From Motilimonas sp. E26 (lineage in GTDB: Bacteria > Pseudomonadota > Gammaproteobacteria > Enterobacterales > CBDFNC01): a stretch of 64,000 bases of DNA. Under the pieces are notes generated by a model. That model had not been told where the DNA came from and made no database searches. It was given only the letters and a program-made list of their open reading frames with translations. Position 1 is the first letter of the stretch, and each line of letters opens with the position of its first letter. Shown in pieces: positions 35,466 to 44,433 of the stretch. The DNA is taken from NCBI RefSeq assembly GCF_021278025.1, contig NZ_JAIBHJ010000008.1, positions 118,679 through 182,678 on the forward strand, in the 5' to 3' direction. A program made the translations under genes and the position numbers.

Positions 35466-37790
35466 TTACTCAGAGAATGCGTCTTGAGTAATAATTTTTG
35501 GTGTCACGAAAATCAGTAATTCTCGTTTAGAGTTTTCTTGGATCGTATTTCTAAACAGAGCACCGGCCCAAGGAATGTCACCTAACAATGGTACTTTTGT
35601 AACTGTATCTTTAATTTGTTGCTGATAGATACCACCAAGGACGATTGTTTCACCATTATCAACTAACACCTGTGTGCCAATCTCTTGCGTGTCAATAGAA
35701 ACCGCTTGTCCTACTGCTGTTGCAACCACCTCACCCTTACTATCTTGGGTAATAACCAAATCCAAAATAATTTTGTTATCAGGCGTAATATGTGGCGTTA
35801 CATTTAGGCTTAATACCGCTTTTTTGAAAGCTACTGATGTTGCACCACTTGATGCTGATTCAACGTATGGGATCTCAGTACCTTGTTCGATATAAGCCGT
35901 TTTTTGGTTCGCTGTAGTAATACGCGGGCTTGCAATAATTTCAGCCTTATTTTCACTTTCTAATGCGGAAAGTTCTAAGTCCAAAATCTTACCGTCAGCC
36001 AACTTAGCCACCTGAAATGCTATTGAGCCAGCACTGGTACTCGCCACAGGTAGGTTCACATTTAACCGATCGGCTAAGCTCGGAGCGGAAGGTGTACCAT
36101 TCACTCCAGATGTCGCACCTGTACCTTCTAAGCTACCTGACGTGCTACCGTTTGTATTTGCTTTTGTCACCCCCCAACGAACGCCTAACTCTTGTTGCAC
36201 GCCGTCGGTCACTGTCACCATTCGAGATTCAATCAGCACTTGCTTAACTGGAATATCCAGTATCTCAATCATGCGCTTAACGCTATCAATAACATCCGCT
36301 GTATCTTTGATAAGTAAGGTATTAGTACGCTCATCAATTGACACACTACCACGACTTGATAACAAACTGGCATCGCTACTCGATAGCATGCGTGAGATAT
36401 CGCCCGCTTTAGCGTAATTAATTTGCAAAAACTCAGAGTAAAGCGGTGCTAATTCACTCACTTCTTTCTGGCTTTCAAGTTGCGCTTTTTCCTTCGCGGC
36501 AAGTTCAGTAGCAGAGGCAACCATTAATACATTGCCTTCCATACGCTTACCTAAGCCTTTCACTTTTAGGATAATATCTAACGCCTGCTCCCAAGGTACC
36601 TCGTCTAAGCGTAAGGTAATGTTGCCTTGAACTGAATCAGTTGTTACTAAGTTGAAGCCATTAGTATCAGCAAGGATCTGTAATACAGTACGCACTGAAA
36701 TGTCTTGGAAATTAAATGAAATTAACTTGCCTTGATAAACTGTTTTCTTCTTATCACGCTCTTTTTTCTTAACATCAATGACAAACAAGCTATCAAGCTG
36801 ATCGTAACGGTATTCAAAATCACCCGCGATATCCATTTCAAAACGCGTTTTACCATTTGCGGTAAAGGTTTCAACAGTTTTAACAGGAGTAGCAAAGTCA
36901 AGAACATCCATCACGTAAAGTAAGTCATCACCAATATGAGTACTTTGGAACTCAGCAAGTAACTTAGTACCACGCTTACGGATATCTACTGCAATGGTTG
37001 AGTTATCTAACTTAACTAATAACTGGCCGTTACCCGCCTCGCCACGTTTAAAGTCGATCGATTCAACACTGTTGACGAACCCTTTTGGTGTTCCTTTTAC
37101 TGCGGTAGATGTCACCAGCGTCGGTTTAGCAACGGGAACAATCGGTTTTGCCGCTGGCTTGGTTTGCTTAACCGGCTCAACTTTAATTGGAGCAGGAGTT
37201 GGCTTAACGGCCACTGTTTTATTCGACGCGCTCGCTGGCACGTCAACAGCTGATTTAGGTGCCGGAGTAACACTGGCTAATTTTGCACTAGCAGCTAGAG
37301 CTGAAGCCGTTGCTGCTTTGGTTTCATTTTGGCTAACGGCAGCAACCACAGCATCTTGCTGAACAGTAGTTGATTTTTTCTTCGCCGACGACACATCACC
37401 AAAGCGTACGGTGAGTTTATTGTTGTCATGTTGTAAACGGTAAGGCATCAACTGACGTAAGCCGATAACGACCTTAAGGCCATCAGCTGTACGCTCTGCT
37501 TTAACCAACTCGACACCATCTTTATCAACGGGCACAGGGTTGAGCTTCAACACAGAAGAAGCATCTTTTACATCAATGACTAACTGGTTAGGCCGATAAT
37601 GCAATTTATCTGTATAGCGTAATACAGGCTCACTAAACTCAAGTTCAAGTTCAACCTTGCCTGCCATCAACGAGTTTACGTTAAGCTTGTTTAATTGTGG
37701 CTCAGCGTAGCTTAGGCCAGAAAACAGCGTAGCCCCTAAAATGGCGGCACTTAGCTTGGCCATATTAAATTTTAATTTATTGGTGCTCAT
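35466..37790 (-). CDS. pilQ: Type IV pilus secretin PilQ
   Basis: Outer-membrane secretin through which type IV pili pass. 774 residues. The signal peptide ends near FSGLSYA. Two AMIN-type domains bind peptidoglycan (near 40-130 and 235-330), separated by a Thr/Ala/Pro/Lys-rich linker (about 130-230). N0/N1 domains follow (ISFNFQDISVRTVLQILAD; EFLQINYAKAGDISRMLS). The C-terminal secretin barrel carries IEQGTEIPYVE and VDNGETIVLGGIY and ends VPLLGDIPWAGALFRN. It is last in pilMNOPQ and followed by a terminator. Confidence 0.96.
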   Translation of the reverse strand: MSTNKLKFNMAKLSAAILGATLFSGLSYAEPQLNKLNVNSLMAGKVELELEFSEPVLRYTDKLHYRPNQLVIDVKDASSVLKLNPVPVDKDGVELVKAERTADGLKVVIGLRQLMPYRLQHDNNKLTVRFGDVSSAKKKSTTVQQDAVVAAVSQNETKAATASALAASAKLASVTPAPKSAVDVPASASNKTVAVKPTPAPIKVEPVKQTKPAAKPIVPVAKPTLVTSTAVKGTPKGFVNSVESIDFKRGEAGNGQLLVKLDNSTIAVDIRKRGTKLLAEFQSTHIGDDLLYVMDVLDFATPVKTVETFTANGKTRFEMDIAGDFEYRYDQLDSLFVIDVKKKERDKKKTVYQGKLISFNFQDISVRTVLQILADTNGFNLVTTDSVQGNITLRLDEVPWEQALDIILKVKGLGKRMEGNVLMVASATELAAKEKAQLESQKEVSELAPLYSEFLQINYAKAGDISRMLSSSDASLLSSRGSVSIDERTNTLLIKDTADVIDSVKRMIEILDIPVKQVLIESRMVTVTDGVQQELGVRWGVTKANTNGSTSGSLEGTGATSGVNGTPSAPSLADRLNVNLPVASTSAGSIAFQVAKLADGKILDLELSALESENKAEIIASPRITTANQKTAYIEQGTEIPYVESASSGATSVAFKKAVLSLNVTPHITPDNKIILDLVITQDSKGEVVATAVGQAVSIDTQEIGTQVLVDNGETIVLGGIYQQQIKDTVTKVPLLGDIPWAGALFRNTIQENSKRELLIFVTPKIITQDAFSE

Positions 37791-37810
37791 TAAGACTTCC
37801 CTGCTCTCTC

Positions 37811-38332
37811 TTATTCTTCTTCGCCAACCAGTGTGAGTTGCGTGGCACGTTCACCCCAACAACCTTCACCATCTGGTACCAACTCTAACAAGTTAATTTG
37901 ATCTTTTTTCACGGATAGAATACGACCGTGATTTTGACCCATGTAATAACCCGCTTTCACTCTATGTAACTCTCCGCCACTCACTTGTACCAGTGCCCAA
38001 AGCTCCTTATCTAATTCTATCGTGCCGCGCATAAATAAGTTATCCGCAGAAAAATATTCTAGTGGCTGCTTCTGTCTTGACAGGTTAGGTTGAGGACAGC
38101 TACTTGGCGCACCGGGATTGCCCGATGCTGTTTCTGGTTTAGGAATAGAGAATGGCTTACGTTTGGCTGCGCCAATATAAGGCTCTATCTCTATTTCCTT
38201 AATTTCTGGTATTTTGTCATTAACAGGATAACTTTTTGACTTAATATTTGCCACATAGGAATTGAGATCTTCATCATTAGCTTGACAACCAAGCAATGAA
38301 ACACCGAGAGCCACTAACAGGATGCGCTTCAT
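37811..38332 (-). CDS. pilP: Type IV pilus lipoprotein PilP
   Basis: A 173-residue inner-membrane lipoprotein. Lipobox SLLGC places the lipidated Cys at residue 16. A flexible Pro-rich segment (about 45-85) leads to a C-terminal beta domain (YFSADNLFMRGTIELDKELWALV; GYYMGQNHGRILSV) that contacts the PilQ N0 domain. The ATG overlaps the pilO stop by four bases. It links the PilNO alignment complex to the secretin. Confidence 0.94.
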   Translation of the reverse strand: MKRILLVALGVSLLGCQANDEDLNSYVANIKSKSYPVNDKIPEIKEIEIEPYIGAAKRKPFSIPKPETASGNPGAPSSCPQPNLSRQKQPLEYFSADNLFMRGTIELDKELWALVQVSGGELHRVKAGYYMGQNHGRILSVKKDQINLLELVPDGEGCWGERATQLTLVGEEE

Positions 38333-38901
38333 TTTTTCGCCTCCTTGTAAGTATAGGTCTTAGCCGTTAATTCAACATTAAGAGTCTCATTATTAATTTT
38401 TTTTATATTGATATTATCCAATATAATAATCCGCGGTAACTTAGCTATATCAGCTGAAAACTGACCGATTTGATCATAAGTCCCGACCATTTCGATACCA
38501 TAAGGTACCTCAACCGAGAACTCTTTTTCTATTTCAGCGGAAGGCTTAAAACGTTTAAATTGCAGGCCATTATCACTACCAATAAAGTTTACATTATCAA
38601 GTAAGGTGGACACCTCGCTTTTACTTGGTAGCTTTTTAACAAGCTCTGCTAGTAAACCTTCAATCTCAACCATTTGCTCTCGATAAGCCTCTAGGTTAGA
38701 AGCTAGGGCAGCTTTGGCTTCAAACTGGCGTTTAATTTCGATCTCTTTATTCTGAGCTTGTTCCAAGGTTTTAAGTTGGTCGCTAAACATAAAGTAATAA
38801 AAGCCGCCAACAATAAGCCCCGCAATAATCACTAAAAAAATACCTTTGAATAAGGCTGGCCAACTGCCAATATTTTCAAAGTCGAGTTCATTGACATTCA
38901 T
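38329..38901 (-). CDS. pilO: Type IV pilus inner-membrane alignment protein PilO
   Basis: A 190-residue bitopic protein. One N-terminal membrane helix (FLVIIAGLIVGGFYYFMF, residues about 22-39) is followed by a coiled coil (QLKTLEQAQNKEIEIKRQFE) and a ferredoxin-like periplasmic domain. It pairs with PilN and binds PilP. It shares one base with the end of pilN and overlaps pilP, so translation is coupled across the cluster. Confidence 0.94.
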   Translation of the reverse strand: MNVNELDFENIGSWPALFKGIFLVIIAGLIVGGFYYFMFSDQLKTLEQAQNKEIEIKRQFEAKAALASNLEAYREQMVEIEGLLAELVKKLPSKSEVSTLLDNVNFIGSDNGLQFKRFKPSAEIEKEFSVEVPYGIEMVGTYDQIGQFSADIAKLPRIIILDNINIKKINNETLNVELTAKTYTYKEAKK

Positions 38902-39476
38902 TATTGAGCGCCTCCTGCTACTGATTCCTTGGCTACTTGGCTCAACACTTCAAAGTCCATGTCAAATTTAAACAGCTTAATTGGTTTACTTTCTGCAGCA
39001 TAGATACCACCTAAAGATTCGTTACCTAAACGACTCGACTCTTCAATATTCCTAAACATACGAGAAATACGCGATTGAGATTCACCTTTACCATCAATGG
39101 TGATTTTAACGTCATTAAAAGTCAGGCTTTCAAGAAAAACCCCATTAGGCGTAATGTCAGGTAATGAATTAAATAGGTCCGTAGGCCAATTACGTCGCTC
39201 TTGTAACTGTTGAATCAAATTGATGCGCTTCTCTACCGCGGCTTTTTTTTCTTTAATATTTTTTATTTCTTCAATTTGTCGGTCAAGTACAGATATTTCA
39301 TTATTTAAAAATGCATTACGTTGGTTTTGGGTATCAATTTCACCGTCTAAATAGATTTTACCGCCAAACATTAATGCGCCGGTGACCAAGCAGACTAAAA
39401 ATAGTAAACCATAGAAATCTTTTTCTTTGCGTTTTCGCTGCTCTTCGCGCCAAGGCAATAAATTTATATTTGACAT
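38901..39476 (-). CDS. pilN: Type IV pilus inner-membrane alignment protein PilN
   Basis: A 191-residue bitopic protein. The cytoplasmic N-terminus NINLLPWREEQRKRKEKDF is the conserved PilM-binding motif. One membrane helix (about 22-42), then a coiled coil and a periplasmic ferredoxin-like domain follow. The start overlaps the end of pilM by 13 bases, in another frame. Confidence 0.95.
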   Translation of the reverse strand: MSNINLLPWREEQRKRKEKDFYGLLFLVCLVTGALMFGGKIYLDGEIDTQNQRNAFLNNEISVLDRQIEEIKNIKEKKAAVEKRINLIQQLQERRNWPTDLFNSLPDITPNGVFLESLTFNDVKITIDGKGESQSRISRMFRNIEESSRLGNESLGGIYAAESKPIKLFKFDMDFEVLSQVAKESVAGGAQ

Positions 39477-40534
39477 GGTGTAAAACTCCTTAAGGCAAGA
39501 CCTAAGGCCATCATGTATTTAGGCCCATTCATGGCCATTAGTTTTTCATCCGCTGAATTAGCAAAGCTAAACTCTGTAAAAGGATTTGCCAAAATCAAAG
39601 GTATCTCTAATTCTGATTCTATTTGACTCACTAATTCAGGTAATAAACTACCACCCCCCGTAAGCACTAGCTTGTCAACTTTAGAAAATCCACTTGAACT
39701 ACAAAACAGCTGAACGTTACGACGTATATGCTGAATTGCAGAAGTTATAAACGGAGCCAACACATCTGAATCGTAGTCGGCAGGTAGAGTATTAGCGAGT
39801 TTATCTTTCTCTGCCTGCTCTAAGCTCATGCTGTAAAAATTCGCAATGGCTTGAGTATAATTTTGACCGCCATAGTTTTGTACCCGCGCGTAAACCGTTT
39901 CGCCTTTGTTCATCATAGCAAACGTCATCATCGACGCACCTATGTCAATTGCAGCTACAACTTTTTCTTGCTCATCTTCCGTTAATACTAACTGGCAAGC
40001 ACGACCTAAGGCATGGGACTCGATGTCCATCACTTTTGGCTCTAAGCCCGCATCTTCTAAACAAGAGGCCTTAGTAATAATAGTATCGGTACGAGCAGCG
40101 CTAATTAGAACGTCATTTCGTGAAGGGTCAGCTAGATTCTTATTTAATACTTCAAAATCAATGCTTATCTCATCAATTGGAAATGGAATAAGGTGTTCAG
40201 CCTCAAGTTCAATTTGCCCTTCCAGCTCCATTTCATTTAAATCGGCATCCATCTGAACGACACGAGTATAAACATCGGCCCCAGAGACCGCCGAGGCAGC
40301 AAATTTATATTTGGCAGGAAAGTTACGTTTGACCTGTTTGATCACCTGCGCCACTTTATCAACTTCAATAAGTTGACGTTCAGACATTGCACCTTTAGGC
40401 ACATTCATTTCTGCAACACCTTCAACTTTATAGCTTTTGCCTGATTTTGACAGTGCAATAGCTTTCACAGAATGCGACCCTAAATCGATTCCGATCATAG
40501 CGTAGGTTTGCTTTTTCCTTAATCCTGATAACAT
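39464..40534 (-). CDS. pilM: Type IV pilus assembly ATPase-like protein PilM
   Basis: A cytoplasmic actin-fold protein of 356 residues that docks on the PilN N-terminus. Nucleotide motifs: GIDLGSHSVKAIALSKSGK near residue 15, the second phosphate loop VVAAIDIGASMMTFAMMNKG near residue 190, and LVLTGGGSLLPEL near residue 290. It is first in pilMNOPQ and divergent from mrcA, the arrangement found throughout gammaproteobacteria. Confidence 0.96.
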   Translation of the reverse strand: MLSGLRKKQTYAMIGIDLGSHSVKAIALSKSGKSYKVEGVAEMNVPKGAMSERQLIEVDKVAQVIKQVKRNFPAKYKFAASAVSGADVYTRVVQMDADLNEMELEGQIELEAEHLIPFPIDEISIDFEVLNKNLADPSRNDVLISAARTDTIITKASCLEDAGLEPKVMDIESHALGRACQLVLTEDEQEKVVAAIDIGASMMTFAMMNKGETVYARVQNYGGQNYTQAIANFYSMSLEQAEKDKLANTLPADYDSDVLAPFITSAIQHIRRNVQLFCSSSGFSKVDKLVLTGGGSLLPELVSQIESELEIPLILANPFTEFSFANSADEKLMAMNGPKYMMALGLALRSFTPCQI

Positions 40535-40710
40535 AACGTCCCAGTTCTATCTTGATAACTAAGTGAAAAGTAGCGTATTTTCGCCGTTATAATAAGCGCA
40601 AATATAATATTGTTCCAATGCTTTAAATCACAAATCACTGTTTAACTGCAAGATATACAGGATATACTAGCCACTCTTTTGTGTTTTTTGTTAACTAGGT
40701 AGGAATTTTC

Positions 40711-43314
40711 ATGTGGAAATGGTTTAAGCGACTTCTCCTTCTCACGCTATTTTTTGGGTTTGCTGGCGTCGCTGCAATTGTGGGTATGTATTATTACATC
40801 AAGCCAGAGCTCCCTGACGTAAAAACCATTACCGAGGTTCAGCTGCAAACTCCCATGAAAGTATACAGTGCAGATGGTTTACTCATTTCACAGTTTGGTG
40901 AAAAACGCCGTATCCCACTCGCTATTGAAGATATTCCTCAACAAATGATAGACGCCTTTCTCGCTACCGAAGATAGCCGCTTTTATCAGCACCCTGGCAT
41001 AGATCCTATTGGTATCGTCCGAGCGGCTACCGTATATATAGCCAGTGGCCATGCCAAACAAGGCGCAAGTACCATTACTCAGCAAGTTGCACGCAACTAT
41101 TTTTTAACCCGAGAAAAAACATTAATACGTAAAATTAAAGAAGTTTTCATCGCTCTTCACATTGAGCAACTACTTACAAAAGAAGAAATTTTAGCGCTGT
41201 ATTTAAATAAAATATCTCTGGGCTACCGCTCTTATGGCGTTGGCGCTGCAGCACAGGTCTATTACGGTAAATCAGTGGCAGAGCTAACCTTGGCACAAAC
41301 AGCTGTGATTGCCGGTTTGCCTAAAGCTCCATCTAAATTAAACCCTATCTATTCGCCAGAAAACGCACGTTCGAGGCGTGCCGTGGTATTAATGCGAATG
41401 CTAGAAGAAGGGTACATCACTCGATCTGAATATGACGAGGCTAATGCTGAACCTATTACCGCCTCTTATCATGGTGCAGAAATTGAGCTTGATGCTGCAT
41501 TTGTTGCCGAAATGGCGCGCCAAGAACTGGTGGCTATGTTTGGTGAAGATCAAGCTTACAATCAAGGCTTAAATGTTTATACGACGATAACGAAAAAGCC
41601 CCAATTAGCCGCCAATGATGCCCTGATCAACAACTTGATTAATTATGATTTGCGTCACGGCTTTCGAGGCCCTATCGAAAAACTATGGGACCAGAGTAAA
41701 GGCGAAGCCGCTTGGCCAATGCAAAAGATCTTTGAACACTTAGCTGAACAGCCTTTTTATAATGTACTAAGTCCAGCGGTCGTCACCCAAGTAAATGAAA
41801 AAGAAATCGAAGTTCTTGTTCAAGGCGGCAAAGCTGGCACTATTAATTGGGATGGATTGAAATGGGCTCGTCGTTTTGTCAATGACAAACGGCAAGGCCC
41901 ACCACCTAAACGCGCCAGCGACATCGTTAGTGCTGGCGACATGGTTTGGGTGAGAACTGAAGAGGATGAGCTAATATTATCCCAACTACCTGACACATCA
42001 GGCGCTTTAGTTGCGTTAAACCCTCAAGACGGGGCTATTCAAGCGTTAGTCGGGGGATTCGACTTCAAACAAAGCAAATTTAACCGTGCCACTATGGCCA
42101 AGCGCCAAGTAGGTTCAAATATCAAGCCTTTCCTTTATTCTGCCGCCTTAGAGAATGATTATACCCTTTCGACCTTAGTCAACGATTCACCAATCAATCA
42201 CTGGGACGCTAGCTTGGGTAAAGCCTGGCGGCCGAAAAACTCACCAGCTGTTTACGATGGTCCAATACGAATTCGTGTTGCGTTAGCTAAATCTAAAAAC
42301 GTCGTATCAGTACGTTTGATCCGCAGCGTTGGCATTGGACCTGTGATAGAACACCTCAGCAAGTTTGGCTTTCACAAAGAAGATTTACCGCCATACGAAA
42401 CCTTAGCATTAGGTGCTGCAGAATTAACGCCACTTGAGGTAGCAACAGCTTACGCCATCATCGCCAACGGCGGTTTTAAAGTGTCACCTTATGTTATCGC
42501 TCGAATAGAAGATGCATACGGCAATTTAATTTATCAAGCTGCTCCTGATTTGGCATGTAGCTCCTGTGGCCCAGAAGTAGCGATAGAAGGCGGGGCAGAG
42601 CAACAAACACTAAATGAAGACCAAGGGCTGGCTACTTTTGACGAACAAATTCTGACGCTCAATGAAACTGAAGGAACGGCTAACAAATCTGAAAAAGTTG
42701 ACCTTACAGCCAATTCATCTGAACCTTACCAGGCCCCCAAATCAAAAATGGCCAAGCGCGTGATAAGCGGAGCAAATGCATTTTTGATCCGCGAAGCCCT
42801 CAGCAGCGCAATCTGGGGTGGAACGCAAAACGGTGAACACTGGAATGGCACAGGTTGGCGCGCGGGGAGAGCCTTAAATAGACGCGATATCGCCGGTAAA
42901 ACCGGCACCACCAACGAATCTCGTGACGCTTGGTTTTCCGGCATGACCCCTTACTCAGTCGCAACGGCATGGGTTGGCTTTGATAACCATAGCCGCGTAC
43001 TTGGCTATGCCTCTTACAATGCCAATTTAGGCAACCAACAAGTCACTGGTGGCGAGTTTGGCGGGCGTACAGCGATGCCAGCTTGGATAAGTTACATGGC
43101 AACGTTTTTAGAAGACCACCCCGAGCAAAAGAAACGCGTACCGCAAGATATTGTAACAAAGACTATTGATTTAGAAACAGGATTACTCAGTCGCTCAGGA
43201 GGCACGAATACTCGTAGGGAATATTTTGAAAAAGGGACCGAGCCAACCCGTTACGTACCTGAAAATCAAAATGATATTTTCACTAATCCTGATGAAGAAA
43301 GCGAATTGTTCTAA
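40711..43314 (+). CDS. mrcA: Penicillin-binding protein 1A
   Basis: Bifunctional murein synthase of 867 residues. Short cytoplasmic tail and one membrane helix (about 7-30). Glycosyltransferase domain: catalytic Glu in ATEDSRFYQHPGIDPIGI, then QGASTITQQVARN and KIKEVFIALHIEQLLTKEEI. OB-like domain near 310-420. Transpeptidase domain: SxxK in RQVGSNIKPFLYSAAL, SKN in AKSKNVVSVR, KTG in AGKTGTTNESRDAWF. An acidic Glu/Thr-rich insert (about residues 620-670, between ACSSCGPEV and SKMAKRV) is longer than in Escherichia coli. Divergent from pilM. Confidence 0.96.
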   Translation: MWKWFKRLLLLTLFFGFAGVAAIVGMYYYIKPELPDVKTITEVQLQTPMKVYSADGLLISQFGEKRRIPLAIEDIPQQMIDAFLATEDSRFYQHPGIDPIGIVRAATVYIASGHAKQGASTITQQVARNYFLTREKTLIRKIKEVFIALHIEQLLTKEEILALYLNKISLGYRSYGVGAAAQVYYGKSVAELTLAQTAVIAGLPKAPSKLNPIYSPENARSRRAVVLMRMLEEGYITRSEYDEANAEPITASYHGAEIELDAAFVAEMARQELVAMFGEDQAYNQGLNVYTTITKKPQLAANDALINNLINYDLRHGFRGPIEKLWDQSKGEAAWPMQKIFEHLAEQPFYNVLSPAVVTQVNEKEIEVLVQGGKAGTINWDGLKWARRFVNDKRQGPPPKRASDIVSAGDMVWVRTEEDELILSQLPDTSGALVALNPQDGAIQALVGGFDFKQSKFNRATMAKRQVGSNIKPFLYSAALENDYTLSTLVNDSPINHWDASLGKAWRPKNSPAVYDGPIRIRVALAKSKNVVSVRLIRSVGIGPVIEHLSKFGFHKEDLPPYETLALGAAELTPLEVATAYAIIANGGFKVSPYVIARIEDAYGNLIYQAAPDLACSSCGPEVAIEGGAEQQTLNEDQGLATFDEQILTLNETEGTANKSEKVDLTANSSEPYQAPKSKMAKRVISGANAFLIREALSSAIWGGTQNGEHWNGTGWRAGRALNRRDIAGKTGTTNESRDAWFSGMTPYSVATAWVGFDNHSRVLGYASYNANLGNQQVTGGEFGGRTAMPAWISYMATFLEDHPEQKKRVPQDIVTKTIDLETGLLSRSGGTNTRREYFEKGTEPTRYVPENQNDIFTNPDEESELF

Positions 43315-43335
43315 TATCACTTAGTTCAAGATTAG

Positions 43336-43362
43336 AAAGCGCAGTCCTACTGCGCTTTTTTA
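43336..43362. terminator. Shared bidirectional terminator of mrcA and oxyR
   Basis: AAAGCGCAG-TCCTA-CTGCGCTTTTTT: a 9-bp stem with a T-run on plus. The oxyR TAG stop lies inside the loop and stem, so the hairpin is part of the 3' end of oxyR itself. Confidence 0.88.
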
Positions 43363-44243
43363 TTTATTTTTTGTTTAATAAGCTTACCTAGTTCATTAAA
43401 ACAAGGTCTTCTGACACTGTTTTTACGATATAGAAGTACGATTTCACGAGCGGGTTTCGGGTCAAAGAATGGTATATAAAACAGTCCATCTTTGCTTCGA
43501 CCTTTAGGCACAGCCAAACGTGGCAATAACGTGATACCAATACCGGAGCTCACCATATGTCTTAACGTTTCCAAACTCGTCGCTTTAAACGTTGAATCTT
43601 CATCTGCCCCTGCGGCAAAACAAAAACCCATTGCTTGATCGCGTAAACAATGGCCATCTTCAAGCATCAGCACCCGCTCACCTTTTAAGTCAGCAATATC
43701 AACCTGCTCAGCGTCTTGCCATTTATGCCCCGCAGGCACAACCAACTCTAATGACTCTTGATACAAGCTAATATGGCCATAGCCTTCCATATCCGGCAGC
43801 AAGGCAAGGATAAGACAATCAAGCTCTCCTTCCTCAAGTTGACGCAACAATACATGGGTTTGATTTTCATACAAGTAGACATCTAAATCTGGAAATGCCT
43901 GACGCATTGGCGGCACAATCGCGGGTAACAAATAGGGCGCCACCGTCGGGATTAATCCCACATGAAGCGGCCCATTCATGGGCTCACTATAAGAGCGTGC
44001 CGCTTCTTTAATTTGTTTTACTTCCAGTAGTACTTTACGCGCTTTAGCTGCAATATCTAACCCCGCTTGAGTGAATAAAACCTTACGCGACGAACGCTCC
44101 ATTAGTAGCACGCCCAACTCATCTTCGAGCTTGCGAATTTGCCCGCTCAGCGTTGGCTGACTAACAAAACACTTCTCTGCCGCTTTACGAAAATGCTTCA
44201 ACTCCTCCAATGCAACCAGATACTCTAAATCTCTAATATTCAT
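43347..44243 (-). CDS. oxyR: Hydrogen peroxide sensor and regulator OxyR
   Basis: LysR-family activator of peroxide defence. 298 residues. The HTH spans about 1-60 (MNIRDLEYLVALEELKHF; SQPTLSGQIRKLEDELG). The redox pair is intact: Cys199 and Cys208 in LEDGHCLRDQAMGFCFAAG. SLETLRHMVSSGIGITLLPRL follows. Three extra codons upstream (ATG at 44252) are possible, but MNIRDL at 44243 is the family start. No catalase or ahpCF gene is in the window. It is divergent from the DUF1566 operon, so OxyR may influence that operon, which is inference only. Confidence 0.96.
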   Translation of the reverse strand: MNIRDLEYLVALEELKHFRKAAEKCFVSQPTLSGQIRKLEDELGVLLMERSSRKVLFTQAGLDIAAKARKVLLEVKQIKEAARSYSEPMNGPLHVGLIPTVAPYLLPAIVPPMRQAFPDLDVYLYENQTHVLLRQLEEGELDCLILALLPDMEGYGHISLYQESLELVVPAGHKWQDAEQVDIADLKGERVLMLEDGHCLRDQAMGFCFAAGADEDSTFKATSLETLRHMVSSGIGITLLPRLAVPKGRSKDGLFYIPFFDPKPAREIVLLYRKNSVRRPCFNELGKLIKQKINKKAQ

Positions 44244-44391
44244 TTCACCCACTCCAAGCGCCAGACATTGACGAGTTTATCGTTAAAAAACCCACCGACC
44301 TCGCATAAATTGCCAATTCATCAGTGTACACATACCCGAGTCTCTTTATAAATATTTATTTAGTGGGTAACATGCTGCCATATTATTTATA

Positions 44392-44412
44392 AAAACGTGA
44401 CCTTCACGTTTT
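44392..44412 (+). repeat. Perfect inverted repeat in the leader of the DUF1566 operon
   Basis: AAAACGTGA-CCT-TCACGTTTT: 9-bp arms with a 3-base loop, about 20 bases before the lipoprotein start. It could be a leader hairpin/attenuator or an operator. It is too AT-rich and short of T to be a strong terminator. Confidence 0.6.
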
Positions 44413-44433
44413 AACACATTAAGGGAGAAGATG

